Shown here: one piece after another, positions 44,840 through 58,500 of the stretch
Numbering within the stretch: the stretch's first letter is position 1
Layout of the letters: each line of letters opens with the position of its first letter
Origin: Kudoa neothunni
Lineage: Eukaryota; Cnidaria
NCBI GenBank assembly: GCA_964304625.1
Contig: OZ199839.1
Span: 3,720,001 to 3,784,000, forward strand
DNA length: 64,000 bases
Direction: 5' to 3'
Position numbers and translations under genes: made by a program
The notes under the pieces: model-generated
Told to the model about the DNA's origin: nothing
Seen by the model: only the letters and a program-made list of their open reading frames with translations
The model's database searches: none

Positions 44840-47800
44840 ATTATTATATTTATAGACTAGATAATTCAATATTGTAGTTATTTTTTTATATAAATGCGTG
44901 CAATATAAACGATGAACTAAAAGTTATCTGTTTTAAATTTGACTGGGAGCTTAATAAGAAACCACGTTAACTAAATTAATTTCATTCGTGATAGCATAGA
45001 ACTGAGGATGAATAGATGAAATACAATGGATAATCGATTTTACGCATGTACATAATAATTATCTGTCCCCCTTTTTGGAGTTTAGAGGAAAAGTAGATGT
45101 TTTTTTTATTTAAATAATATAAAAGAATATATATATATATATGTATATGTATATATTCTACAACAGACAAAAAACCAAGTGATACTAAGTTTCAATTTTT
45201 GAAAAAATCAATAATTTCGGTTTGTCATATTGTGGCCCACCGTGACATATACAAATCAATTTCCAATCCTAACAATGATCGGAAACGATCTAAACTATTT
45301 TTAAATTAAGGAGAAAATTTTGTTCTTTTTTCGAGGAGGCCATTTAGAATCGCTATGTTTGATATGTTGAAATGTCTCACTGTAACTATCTTAACGTTTA
45401 TTTAAGGAGAATTTCCGAAGTATTTTATTATTTACAGTCTTTTATTCGAACCAAAATTATCGTTACGTTTAATATATTTGTATATATAAACTTTGGAAGC
45501 ATTTAGAGTTATAATTAAATAATTTTTTCGCTCTAAATAAGCTTATCATGAGTCAACATTGTTAATATTGTGATCTGTCGATAGATTATATTTATAGGCA
45601 ACGAATTTAGCAGTCAATAATTATTCATGGTGCATCATTTTCTCACTCTAATTAGATTTCAGAAATATTGTATATAAGAAGTTGTTATTTGCTATATTAT
45701 TCAGTAATCTGTTTAAGATAGTTTTAATATTAAAAACAGGGGAAAATAATTTCTTCGTAATTAATGTCAAAAAAAAGTGATAATTGTAAAGCCTTTATTA
45801 ATTTAAACATGCATCATTTGCGTGTCTTTTTCTTACTGATTTTTTCATTGTTTTTTAATAAAAAATTTTTAAGGTTATAATTTCAGCTTCAAGAAATTAC
45901 TTCTAAATCTTGATCAAATCCCACTTCGAGCAAAATCGTTTCCACGAATAATCCTTCTTTTGATTGCAAAAAGTTGCGAATTCCCTTAGTCTTTACATAT
46001 TTTAAAACATTCGTTACTTAAAATCGTTTACATTATTTTTTCATTAAGAAATGAACATATGTATTAGTGTCGCGTTTTGTTTATCGCGTGGAATTTCAAA
46101 TTGAAGAAATTAAGCTTTAAAAACGATGATGATTTTTTTTCTTGTTAGCGATTATGAAAAGTATTTTGAATATTTTCTATGCTAAATATTACCTAAAAGA
46201 TTTCAAATCGTTGCGACAATTTCAAAAATTTCAATTGTTTCATTCTATGAAAGCAGAAAATAAATGTTATCGGAACAACAACTGAACAATTTTCGTTTGA
46301 CAGAATTAATATGGATTATTTTTTCAGATAAAAAATGGAAAAATTGGAAGTTTAACTTAGATTTCTGTTCTTAAAAATAATAGATGAAAAATATGTACAA
46401 TATTTTACCGTTAATGCATGGATGAGACCATTTAACTATTACTAGAAAGGAAAAATTAAATAATCTTATAATTTCAATATGTTGGAAAAAATTCGGGAGA
46501 CTCTCCTAATCACCATTCGATAAAATAAATAAAATTGGTGGCGAGTATTTCATCAGGTAAATTAATAAATGTTTTCTCCATGGAAGAAGTAAAAATAAAG
46601 GGGTTCGCTATCTAAAAGGAGAAGTATGGAAAGCGCCCTCAAATTAAAGACTTTAAAAGTAAAATAATAAAACCTGACGTTAACCTCGTTATTTGTATGG
46701 CATATTTCTTATACGTAATAGTTATTAGTAATGGAAGTGTTAGAGGATATTTTCCTCAATAAGTTGAATATGTTGATGAATCATTTGACAGTATTTTATG
46801 AAGTCATTACTCCATTAAATAATGCAAAGAGATACTGTGCTAAGAAGATAAAAGTATGATGGAAGGGCCGAAAATCTCTCGATTTTTAGAATGGGTCAAT
46901 ATAAATTTGACGATATGAGGAACGTAACACTCGTAGAAAAAGAAAATTGAGCGATGCATTTACCCATCATCGAGAGGGAAATTCAAATGGGTCATGCATA
47001 TCCAGTGACGAGTGGCCCACGCAAAATAGAATAGGTGATCATGTTAACAACCATAACTCAAAAGTTTATTTTCAGAATAATACAAACACAACAATTACCA
47101 TAGATGGATGTTGAGGGGAGCTAAAAACCAAATTTCTCGGCATAAAAAGGAGGTATCATTCTCAAACCTTGAGGAATACCTGTGAGAAGAACGTTACATA
47201 TTCAATTTGGACGAAGAAATAAATTTAATCAACAAATTTGTAAAAATATTCCATCTTCTTTTTATTATATCATTACAAATAAATTTTTGGAAATATTCGA
47301 GGTTTAGTCTTTTTATTTTTAAAAAATCGAAGTTAATATTAATGGTTACAACAAAGCATTTCCTGAATGACATTAAAGAAAAATTAAAAAAATAAATCGT
47401 TTATATAAACAAATAATTAAACGCGTGTGTACAAACTTAGAAAATAGATCGACGAGTAATTCCTTTTAAAAAAACTATCGTAGAGAATAAGTAATATTAT
47501 AAAAATTTTTCATTTACGTTCGTTGATAAGGTAATTTATAAACATAGGCAACGACTAAATGGCAATATAACTCAAAGAATCTTTAATCCTTTTATGGCAC
47601 TTGAATTATATATTCATATTTTCGACTAATATATCGTATTTTTATAAATTTAGTTACTAAAAAGCTCATAGAAATGTATTTTTAATATATATTAGATTTA
47701 TTTACAAACCTTTTAAATTATCAATTCTATTTGGGGATAATTTTTACACTTCACTTTTTTATTTACGATAAATCTAATAGATATCAATTTTTACAACTGT

Positions 47801-48902
47801 ATTTCACACGAATTCTTCCATAAAATTTTGTCTATTCAATATAAATATAAAAGAAAAATACAAAAACTAAATATTTTATTTTTAAGAAATAAATTATAAT
47901 AAAATTAATATTTAAATTTTAGAGATATGTATAAATTGATTTAAGCAGTTTGCATATATAACTGCAATAAATAGAGGACTTAGATTCACTTGTTGGTCAA
48001 ATGGTTATGTTAAAACATCATGAAAATAATTCTAAGTAGCGATTGTGTTAAAATATAAGAAGAATAACGAAATTCTCAAGTTATTGCAAACAAAAAAGAG
48101 ATTACACTTGGGAACGATTTACCTCGAAGTAGGACTTGGTAAAAATTTATAAGTAGTCTTGAGGCTGAATTTTTACATCCTAAATTTATTTATTTTTTTA
48201 AAAATAATCGTGTAAAAATCAGCGAATAAAATGCGCAAAAGTGTGTTTTCAAGTATCACAAGTTTGATAATTACCAAATTTATATCCTACTTCTTTATTT
48301 CATTAATTAGTTGTTAAAACAAGTGACATCAAAAGATGGCAGAAATTTATTTCCAACTCACTCTCGGTATTTAAATATGCCGATTTTGACAGTCCTATCA
48401 TTATGACATGTCCTCTCCTTTTAGAGAAGTTAAAATAACTAAAAATTTTTATATATTGATCTTTAATGTAGAATTAAGGCATTTCAATCTATTGTTTTTT
48501 AGATTATCCTAATAGTGTTTTACTATACCCAATGAAATGATCCATGTATTGTGTCATTATCAATTCAAACGTTCATTGGGGATGCAAGCCAATTAATTCA
48601 GCGATCCTGACTTGAGGTAAATTTCGTAGAAGTCAGCGGCAACAACTTAAAAATATAAATAATATTAAACTATATTTATTATAGTTGGGTTGTCTCACCA
48701 CATTGGCAGATTAATTTACAGAAATTTTTGGAATACGCACGTAATGTATTTCAACCTCAGAATTCGTTTCAATAATCCCCTCTAAGACTAATTTCAGAAT
48801 GATAAAATGTTAAAGGAAATATGCAAAACTTAGAAGGGAAAAATAAAAAAAGGGTCAGTCATACAACAATTGTCACATAAAATAATATAAAGCGAATAAT
48901 GG
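44840..48902. other. Gene-free AT-rich stretch
   Basis: Four kilobases between the NOP53 stop and the CIAO2B stop. An (AT)n run lies at about 45128-45155. No frame resembles a known protein; 47207-47395 is hydrophobic low-complexity sequence. No terminal repeats were recognised. Confidence 0.5.
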
Positions 48903-49451
48903 TTATATATCCTCTTTCAGAATATACATTGGATAGTCGAAATTCCACTTGATGGAGAGACATTTGTTAACAACAGCTAACAGATTAGGGTTTTCCATGG
49001 CAGCTGCAATTCGTTCCTTATCATTGAGTTGTTTATTGATTTCGCTTTCTGAGACATGCGTACCAGGTTCGATTTTGATGGAAACCTAAATAAAATCATT
49101 AATCACCCTAATAAAAAACACACTAAAGACTTTGAATTCTCTGGGGATACTTCTCAATAACATCACTTTGATACAAAGACCGATAACGGTTGCCATACTA
49201 CAATGGGGAATAGTGGGAGTGTATTGTACATTAATTCTTTTTGAATCGTTGTTAACATCGATAAGTTGTTTCTTGACAACATTTAGCTCCTCGAGGGTGG
49301 TATCGGTGTGTTCGGGATCGTAGATATCACAGATGAGTTCAAAAATCTCTTGTGCATCGATAGGATCATCGATCATATTATTCAACTCATTCTCTGTTGG
49401 GATGCATCGATGTGGAGATTTTTCATGCAATACAGGTGCTTCGTTAAGCAT
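48903..49451 (-). CDS. CIAO2B: Cytosolic iron-sulfur assembly component 2B (MIP18 family)
   Basis: Subunit of the CIA targeting complex that delivers Fe-S clusters to cytosolic and nuclear apoproteins such as DNA polymerases and helicases. The ATG at 49449-49451 is preferred because upstream codons lack ATG. Two exons (49451-49131 and 49085-48903) flank a 45-nt intron; 167 residues (human 163). Motifs: [34 protein letters not shown], the hallmark [19 protein letters not shown] containing the reactive cysteine of the family, [10 protein letters not shown], then [38 protein letters not shown] and NKCL. The C-terminus extends about 15 residues past the usual end. It is head to head with GTF3C3. 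Confidence 0.93.
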
Positions 49452-49558
49452 TTTTTTCAACAGCAAAGTTAAAATTGTTCGCTCTTTATATGCGCAAGCG
49501 CGTATTTCTTTAGTATAGTCATATATCTTGTGAAGTGTCTAACCCTCCACGCGATTCA
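49452..49558. promoter_or_regulatory. Bidirectional promoter region of CIAO2B and GTF3C3
   Basis: The two start codons are 107 bp apart on opposite strands. No TATA box is evident. A shared promoter is inferred from the spacing only. Confidence 0.5.
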
Positions 49559-52500
49559 ATGAGTAAAATTATTAGATGTAAAGCAAGATGAGAATTTTTT
49601 TCTAAACAGATGAAGACATCAATTTGTATGATTCTGATAAGGATGACCCAGACTATGTGTATTATTCGAGTGATTCTGGTGATGAATTGCCAGATTCAAT
49701 CCAGCAGGATTCTTTACCGACTGAACCCATCAACTACAGCCATTTCAGCTATCAAGATTTTAGCATACCAGAACAAATTTTGCCGCTAACTGGAGACGAC
49801 AGTGATTTTTGTTACGGTGCTGATAGATACACTGAACTTTCGAGTATTGGGTTCGAAGCTATGAAGGAATCGTGTGATTTTTTCAACTCACTCATTGATC
49901 AAAATGATGAATTACATAAGACCCAAGATAAAAGTACGCACAGAATGGAGTATAATTGAACAATGTTAATGTTTTAGTGACCATTCGTGGTGGTCTCAAG
50001 AGTAAAAGTGATCAGAAACCACCCAAAAGAAATATTATCTACCCTTATGCATTCTACAAAAAATCCAAACGAAGACAACCTCCGAAAACCAAAATAAGCT
50101 CCGAGTTACAAGGATCTGTTGGTCAGGCTAACATTTTAGCAGCTCAGGGAAATCATAAAGATGCTGTGGAAATGTGTCTTAAATTGATTGAATCTTGTAT
50201 TTGGTTAATGTAATGTTTGTACTGGATGAACGATTTAGCACCAACTGCGTGGGAACCGCTCCACACATTGGCCTTTGTTTATAAGGAGTCTGGCGATCAA
50301 ACCAAATATTTGGAATATTTGTTAGCTTGCGCTCAAATAAAGAAAAATGACTGTCAACTTTGGGGACAATTGGGTAGAGAATTTTTCCAGCTCGAACGTT
50401 CAGAATGGGCAAAAGCTTGCTACGAAAGAGCTGTTCGTTGTAAAGTATTATATATCCCTTTGGTTTGGGAATGGATATGCATTAACTACAAAAGTGGTTA
50501 CATTCTGGCAGCTGGTAATATTGTGTTCCGGTTCCTTCGCGTAATGCCATTTACGTTTACGATTACATGTGGTGATCGTGTGTCATAGTTAACTTTTAAC
50601 ATTAACTTATAATGAATAATTAATCAATCAATCAATCAATCGATGCATTGTAACTGTAATTGTACCGGATGTGTACGCAGTTAGTAATCATCGTCACTAC
50701 AACTCTCCTAAATCCGCTGTTTCAAATTAAATAATAAATACTTTAATTAGATTTGTAAATTAATTTGCGCGATTTTTTTCTTGTTAATTAACCTTGTATA
50801 TGAGATGAAGGACTTTATTGGTTGTAATATAAAGAGCTATTGACCCACTTATGTCAATATTTAGTTGTCCGCTGAAACAATACTTGTAATGACTATTTAT
50901 TTATAAACTTATAATTATCCGAATTAGACTTATCAAAACAAATATCGTTTTGAACGACACACCACCCCCTAATCTACATTAATATCGATTTAATAATAGA
51001 ATTTAATTGAATGTTTAGTATACGGATTCGAAATTCTATGAAAGCATCTTTTCCATAATAAAGCTATTAATCCCAGTATTCAACTCATTTAATGAGATGT
51101 GAAATGAACAATTATATTTAGCTATACACAAAATCGAAACAAGAGTCTAAATTGCTGGCTAATCTGCAATGTTTATTGCCTCATCTTTACCCTCAAGTTA
51201 ATGTTCATGGTAATGTTATGTGATTTTTGTCATTTTATTTTATTGATAATGTTTTAGTTTTTGAAACCTATTTAAAATTATACGCCACCAATAAAAATTA
51301 TCTAATGATTTACAATGTGAATCCAATTGTGTGTATTGTTTGGAGATTATTTGTTGGATTAGGAAGTAATTCAATGTTTTCATATTCCATTATCGACGGC
51401 CTTGTATGATGAAGACAACAAATTAGATATCGATCTGTAAGATGAGCATGAATATTTATTTAGTATATGTGTTTCTCATACACACACACACACACACACA
51501 CATTAACATCATATATTATATTAAATTTTTAATAAATAGGTGTGAGACATTGAAACAGATGGAAACGGATGGCACACTAAGTCAACTGATTAGTGTGTTG
51601 GATATCCTACCATCGAATATCCTAGTATTGTTTGCAGTTTGTTCGCTCAATTTGTTCCCTAATCCTTATATTGTTACGGTATAATAAACCACCTAGAATT
51701 AGAGAGTTAGAAATTGGTGGATTTATGTCGTAATTAGTGTATTAATAATGGATTAGTTTTTTATGGATATAATAATGAAATCCCCTAAATCGGATTGTGC
51801 CTTCACACTCATCAACGTCCTCTATAGACAAGGCTACAGTAGAGATTGCTTGGATTATTTCAATTATGTTTCCGATAATGCGATGGCACTGGCGGTTAAA
51901 GACGACCCAAATATTTCCTTAGAAAACGACCACGTATAAATAATCTTTAATGATTATTTGTCGAATGGCTTATTGGATTAGTTTTATGGTTGGCTCAATG
52001 TGGCCGAATGTTATTGGAGGCTGAATAACGATCAAAGCATCAATGTTGCGTTTTCCATCTACATTGAACTTTTGGACAAATTGCGATATATGCAGGAATC
52101 GAGGGTTCCTCAATATTATTACGTATATTTGATTGCCACGGTTGGCTACCTCAGATTTTCAAAGTTACAACAAGCTTACGATCAAATCGAATGTATTTCG
52201 GATTAAATGCTAATCAATAAATATTTCTTATTTTATGCCATTTATAGATTATCTTAACCAAGAAATCTCACTGAAACATAACACCTACATCGTTGATTTC
52301 GCATCAAATGTAGTTTTAATTTAGCATCCAAATATAATTAAGCTGGTTTATATTTAAGTTGATCGAGGATATATTTAAATCGCATAAACACAAAATTATG
52401 ACCGAAGATACGATTAACGAAGAATTTATTCGTAGCGCGTTGTTATTACTATGGATAAATCGTTATGATGGTAAGAAAATTGTTTATTCAATAAAATTGC

Positions 52501-55500
52501 AATTATTTTCTAGCGGATACAATTGAACAACGCCTTCCCGTGTTGCTACAGTCATTAGGAAAGGTAATTTTATTAAACGAGTATTTACGGCAATGGTTAT
52601 TGGTGTGAGATAATTATTTTAAATTCTTAACATTAATTATGTAGTCACGTGTAGGCGATGCGATTATTGCTCAATTATGTTAATTTTAATCTTCGACTTT
52701 TAAAATTCTTCGGCGCTTATTTTTTCGGAATATCATCAGACGATACTTAATTTAAGTGCTTGTCCGTCTTTTTAAACCAAATCCCATGTTATTTTTTATG
52801 ACAGATATGTTAGAATAGACCATCTAATCTTTCGCGAGTCGTAACGTAACCTAAATGAGAAATATTTGATGTTGACAGTCGACATCGCGCACGCGCGAAG
52901 CACATTTAGGATTAAATTTTTACGATTCAGTAGAGAGTTTATTAGTTATTGGAAGACAGTATTCGATAAACTGACGTTTTGTGCCGAAGATGGTCCTACC
53001 TGTCATTTCTCTTATTTTTGAATATGTTGAAGTATGAATACTAATGTATTAAAGTTGAAATATTAGCTCAATAAGTACAAATAACATAAGAGCTATACAG
53101 AAAATATTATTTAACAAAGTTCAGAGGAGGGTAATGGTATATTGTGTGACTCCGAAAATTCACCATGACAGCGCGTTTTTCGCTTTAATTTTTCACGGCT
53201 ATTTTATACGTGAAAAAAGAATACGTAGCGATGGAAACCCAAATCAACATAATTGGTTAAAAATCGCAATATTTTCCGTGTTATAATCACCCTTTTGTTA
53301 AATCAGGCTGGTTTATGAAACAATGATTGCCAGTTCTTTTTAATAATAGATATCAGTTTCTCCATATTCTAAGGCTGAGAATGTTCTAAAATATTTTATT
53401 CTACTTTCCAAAAAAATATGTCTGGATTATAATAACGTATTTGGTGCTTATAAGTAATCCTAAATCATGGCACCGCAAGAAATTAAGGACGATGATCATT
53501 TTTGAAGATTATAAATTATTTACTATCCTGTTTTGTTTTCTAAACAAATTACCTGTTAATAAGTCACAAAGACATGAGTTGTGATTATTGTATGAGCTCC
53601 AACTCGTTTCGATTATGTGTGCGCCAACCAAGTTTCACACGGCTCATAAAACCAACAGCTATATTATAAGAAAGAAATAACAATAACTATCATCCTGAAC
53701 ATTTGTGAAAAAATGATATCACTTATTTATCTACCAACGTATTAAATTCAGTTCTTCTTGCAAGCTCAAATTTAGCCTTGTAAGATTTGTTCTTTTGCCA
53801 TATTCATTGTCTTATTTCTCTTCGGGGTTTAAACTTAAACAAATATGCGATATATTTTCAAATTGATTAAATATACCCCTCTATTCGTAAATATTGGAAA
53901 TCGTCACATTAATTTTATATTGTTGAAATTAAATTATGCTGAATGGTTTGTTAATTCTAGATTTATGTGAGTTGGTTTAATTTATTTTCAACAGGAATAA
54001 AGAAATATATTGTCAATAATGACATGTTCATAAAAAATTAATAAATTATTTAAAGCTAAAAATAAAAAATTGATGTAATATGCCCTCTTAATAAATGAAA
54101 TGAGTATTCGACGTCGCTAAAACGTTATACTAATATTTAAATTACTAGTGCATTTAATTTTCCAAACGTAAATTCTATATGAAAACGAAAGCACCATGTT
54201 AATTGAGTAAAACCGAAAAATAAAATTGTGTTTTGGCATAGGAAACAAAATATACACGTAATCAAAATTTATAGAGGTTAAAAATAATAATGAAAGTATA
54301 ACTTCTTAAAAAATATAGAGATTTAAACAGAATAATATTGTAATCGTTAATATAAAATTTAACGTTAATATTCGTTTTAAAAATCGATCTTATTATTCAC
54401 TGGTTTAAAATCTGTATTGCAAGATAAATTAACCATAAAAAACTTATTATACTAGATTCTGACTAAAATGGTCATCCTTACGGCTTCAACCATTTATAAA
54501 GGAGACTTGATTCTTCGACCAAACATTAACCAACTTAATTTGATAAAAGGAAGATTATAACACGAATAATATTGCAATTTGAACTAGTTATTTTGATTTG
54601 GGTTTCCATCGCTCCATATTATTTTTTCATGTATAAAATAACCGTGAAAAAATTAAAGCGAAAAACGCGCTGTCATGGTGAATTTTCGGAGTCACACAAT
54701 ATACTATTACCTAGAGGAGCGAACGACACGTAGCTTTTTGTTGGCCACGCGTGCTGTTTACATTAAAATAAACCTTATTTATATTTAGTTATCAGAGAAT
54801 TAGGATATAAGTTTAAAAGGTTTTTTGTGTCTCTCATAAAGCGATGAAAGTTGCGCTACGCCGACATTTTTTCAAATTATTTTTTTTAATCTTAAAATTA
54901 CGGCGCGTGATTATAATTGAGGTTAGTTTCCCATCAGCTAACTAGATATACTTGCTGGAAAATTTTAAAATTTATTAGAATAATATTTTATATCAAATAA
55001 ATCATACTTGGGAAAATAAACGGCAACAAATGACAACTTAACATTTATCAAGGTTATCCTATACTAACCTTTGAATTATTGGTTTTATTTGCTTGGGCTT
55101 ATAAATATGAAGCGATTTCGTTCATATCACTCCTAAAGTCGCTTTCCGTATATGTGTTGAACTTGAACAGAATTGAACTATCTTATAATTGAACTCAAAT
55201 TTGATATGAAGCAGAGATTTTCGGCCGTTTTTTTTAATTTACCTGTTAACTTTGAAGCTAAATTCATATCTACTTTATGGTTGTACAATTATTTAAGTAT
55301 TATTACATTACATCTCTAAAAGATGAACGAGGCATAAAAGAAAGAGACTGTTAATAATTTTATAAATAATTGTTAAATACTTATCCATAAAAAAATTAAT
55401 TACTAGCGCAAAAGCCCCGCTTCGCGAAGGCTTCCTTGCCTGGCCAAGGTCATATGAAGTTCAAAGTAAATTAAGAGTATTTAAATAAATAGTACAAAGA

Positions 55501-58500
55501 TTACCCAATTAACGGATGATTTATTTAACAAATTGGACATAAGAATCTTATTTAATGGTTTTAAAAACGAATAAACACTACTGAGCGTTTAAAATTTCCA
55601 CTTTGGAGCACTTAAAAATCGATTTTCTCCTTGTTGTTTGCAGTAATCTCTATATCGTACTATATGAAATGGACTAATCTTGTTAAACATCAACAATTGA
55701 ATTTCATATTAAAGCTTGGCTACATAACATATTATTACCTTCGTTATTTTAACTAATTCAATTACCAAATTACTTTTTAATAATTTTAAAGTAAAACAAA
55801 CACTATGATACGTTTAAAATTAACTTTTATAACTTTAATAAAATGATATATATATTTACATAAATCCTCTAATCATACCAATCATATCACGTGAAAATGT
55901 TTTTAGTCATTTTGTTGAATGCAAATCTTTTATAATTTTTTACGTATTTTTCTGTGTTAAAATAAAATTTTATCTTTCTATATGTGTGCTCAAATAGAGC
56001 ATTATGTCTCTCTATAAAGAATGAAAAATGCGTACACACTGACACACACGGATCACCGGTTTGCTTTATAAAGTAGATAGCATTTTTGCCAACGTCTTAA
56101 CTTATTTTAATCGTCAAAGATAATATAACTCGTTAGAAATCCTTATACATGTAATGGACCGCATATGCAAAAATTTTCCTCATCTGGTTTTGATGTCAGT
56201 TAACCCTTCATGGGCAATCGTATGCCGCTCACGATCTGAACCACATTGGGCTCCTGGAGCCCGAGGATTAAAAATGTCCATCTTCGGATTATTTTATTCA
56301 GAAAAAATATGCTCATTACTCAATTAATCAGGTTATCTTCCATCTAACATCTTTATATATTCTTAGAAATCGTTAACATCATCGACGTTATACTTTTGCA
56401 ATCCAACGACATTGTAATCACTTCAAACGAATAAGCTCTAAATCGAGCTAATACGACATGAATTCATATTTCAATTTTAACTATACATCAGGTTCCTAGC
56501 GGCGGATTTAAATCAATCGAAAAAGAGATTAAAATTACACAATATTATTGTAAGAAGTTTTATGAATATACGTGAAATTTGGGCCTCAAAATTATATTTT
56601 TAACAGAAGAATAGCGTCATTTAATGCATAAGTGGGATCGTGGAATCCAACGTAGTCATACAATGTTAATTTACTCGCGGTTGAGAACACTTGATATAAA
56701 TTAATTTAACACTAAAAATTAATTTATTTGTTATTCAACAATGAATAATTTTTTATTATTCCCAACTTTTATTATCTTAATTATAAAAATAATAACCTAA
56801 CATTATTCTATAAGATTACGAGGATGACTTTCCCAATGAAGTCTAAAAATTCACAAGATACCTCACATGGTCTTCGTAGATTAAGATACAAAGATAAGAA
56901 AATTATAAAAACTAATAGCTTAAAAATTTTAGAATAATTGAGTTAATTGTTATAAATTATTAGCCTGACGTGATGGAACATGTTTGCATTTGGTTTCAAA
57001 GAGAAGGACTCTTTCATAGTTAATCATGTAGGACATAATTTTGCGTCAACCTAAAAGATATCGAATTTTTTTCTGGATTAACTTCCTCAAAAAAACATAA
57101 ATATTTATTTTTCTATAAATTTACATTCGAAATCGCATAGCCTTGTGATATAAATAAGTAGTAAAGTGTCTTAAGATTGGAATCACCATAAGTAAAATTA
57201 TGATTAATTATATTAATTTTACCATACCAATAGCTAATAGTCATAGTTGTTATCCAAAATAATGAATTTTTGTGAATTTCATATCAAACTACAAACATTA
57301 TATGTTTTTTATTAAATATTTCAAATTTAGATGCTATGGTGTGTAGATAACACACAGCTTCTTACACCCCAAAGCAAAAAAATATTCCTAAGTTTATTCC
57401 ATCGTCACATGAATCAAATTTTGGATCGGCTCAAATTGCCTATTCTCTACTCGTTTCGTGAGGAAATATGTTGGAGATTTATTTCATTCTGCGTTCAAAA
57501 CAAATGGCACAATTCGGCCCTCTCAACACTGTTCAAACAAATGACTGCATGCAATGACACCATGGGGTTGTTGGATAATAATTTCTTTTGGAATGTTTTT
57601 TCGTTGTTACTTCATAAGATTAAGGTTTCTACTATCTTTAATCAGTTTCATTGAAGCTGAATCACCTCAACATATGACTTTGATCTAATGTCGGTGTATT
57701 TAGCTCACCGTGGCTACTAGGCGAATAATGAGCCTCGCTTTGGGTCATTTTACTCAACACAAAGCGCCCCCTACGGAGAGAGCACTACTTGCATCCGCGC
57801 ACAACAGGTTGATCAACTACAAGAACTATCGGGCACTAGGTATTATTAATTGGATTGTGCAGCGACAAAGAAAATTGACCGATTAATTAGAAAAATATTA
57901 TTTGCTCTGTTTCCACAACCCCAGGGAACCAATTTATTTCCTCTATATGGCAGTATCACTAGCTAATGTAGCTTTCAGAAAACACATTGACAACTACTGT
58001 AGTGTAGCCTTACAGGTCAATTCAGTCTTTAACAAGCACATGACGTTGAAATTGTAGAGCGCATGCGTGATGCAACATTATTTCAAATTAAAAGGTGGAT
58101 ATTCCTCTCAAGAAGCATGTTACAACATGGGTAGATGTTATCATCAATTAAGTAACAATTGAGCTTTATAATATAATTAAAATAATCGATTATTTTTAGA
58201 AATGTTCAATCTGGCTATTCCACTCTATGAAAAAGCACTGGCAATCGACAATTCTGAGGTAAAATTAAAAATTTTCAATTTTGGCTTTTTATGTGAGATT
58301 TCAAAACAATGTTTGATTGAAATGTGTGAAAAAAACAAAAGAGCAATGACAGGGGTGGGATTCGAACCCACGCCACCGAAGTGACTGGTGCCTTAAACCA
58401 GCGCCTTAGACCGCTCGGCCACCCTATCTTCGGCTAGGTTTGGGTTTTCCCAACATATATATACTAAAATTTATAAAACATTGATACCAACAAATATAAA

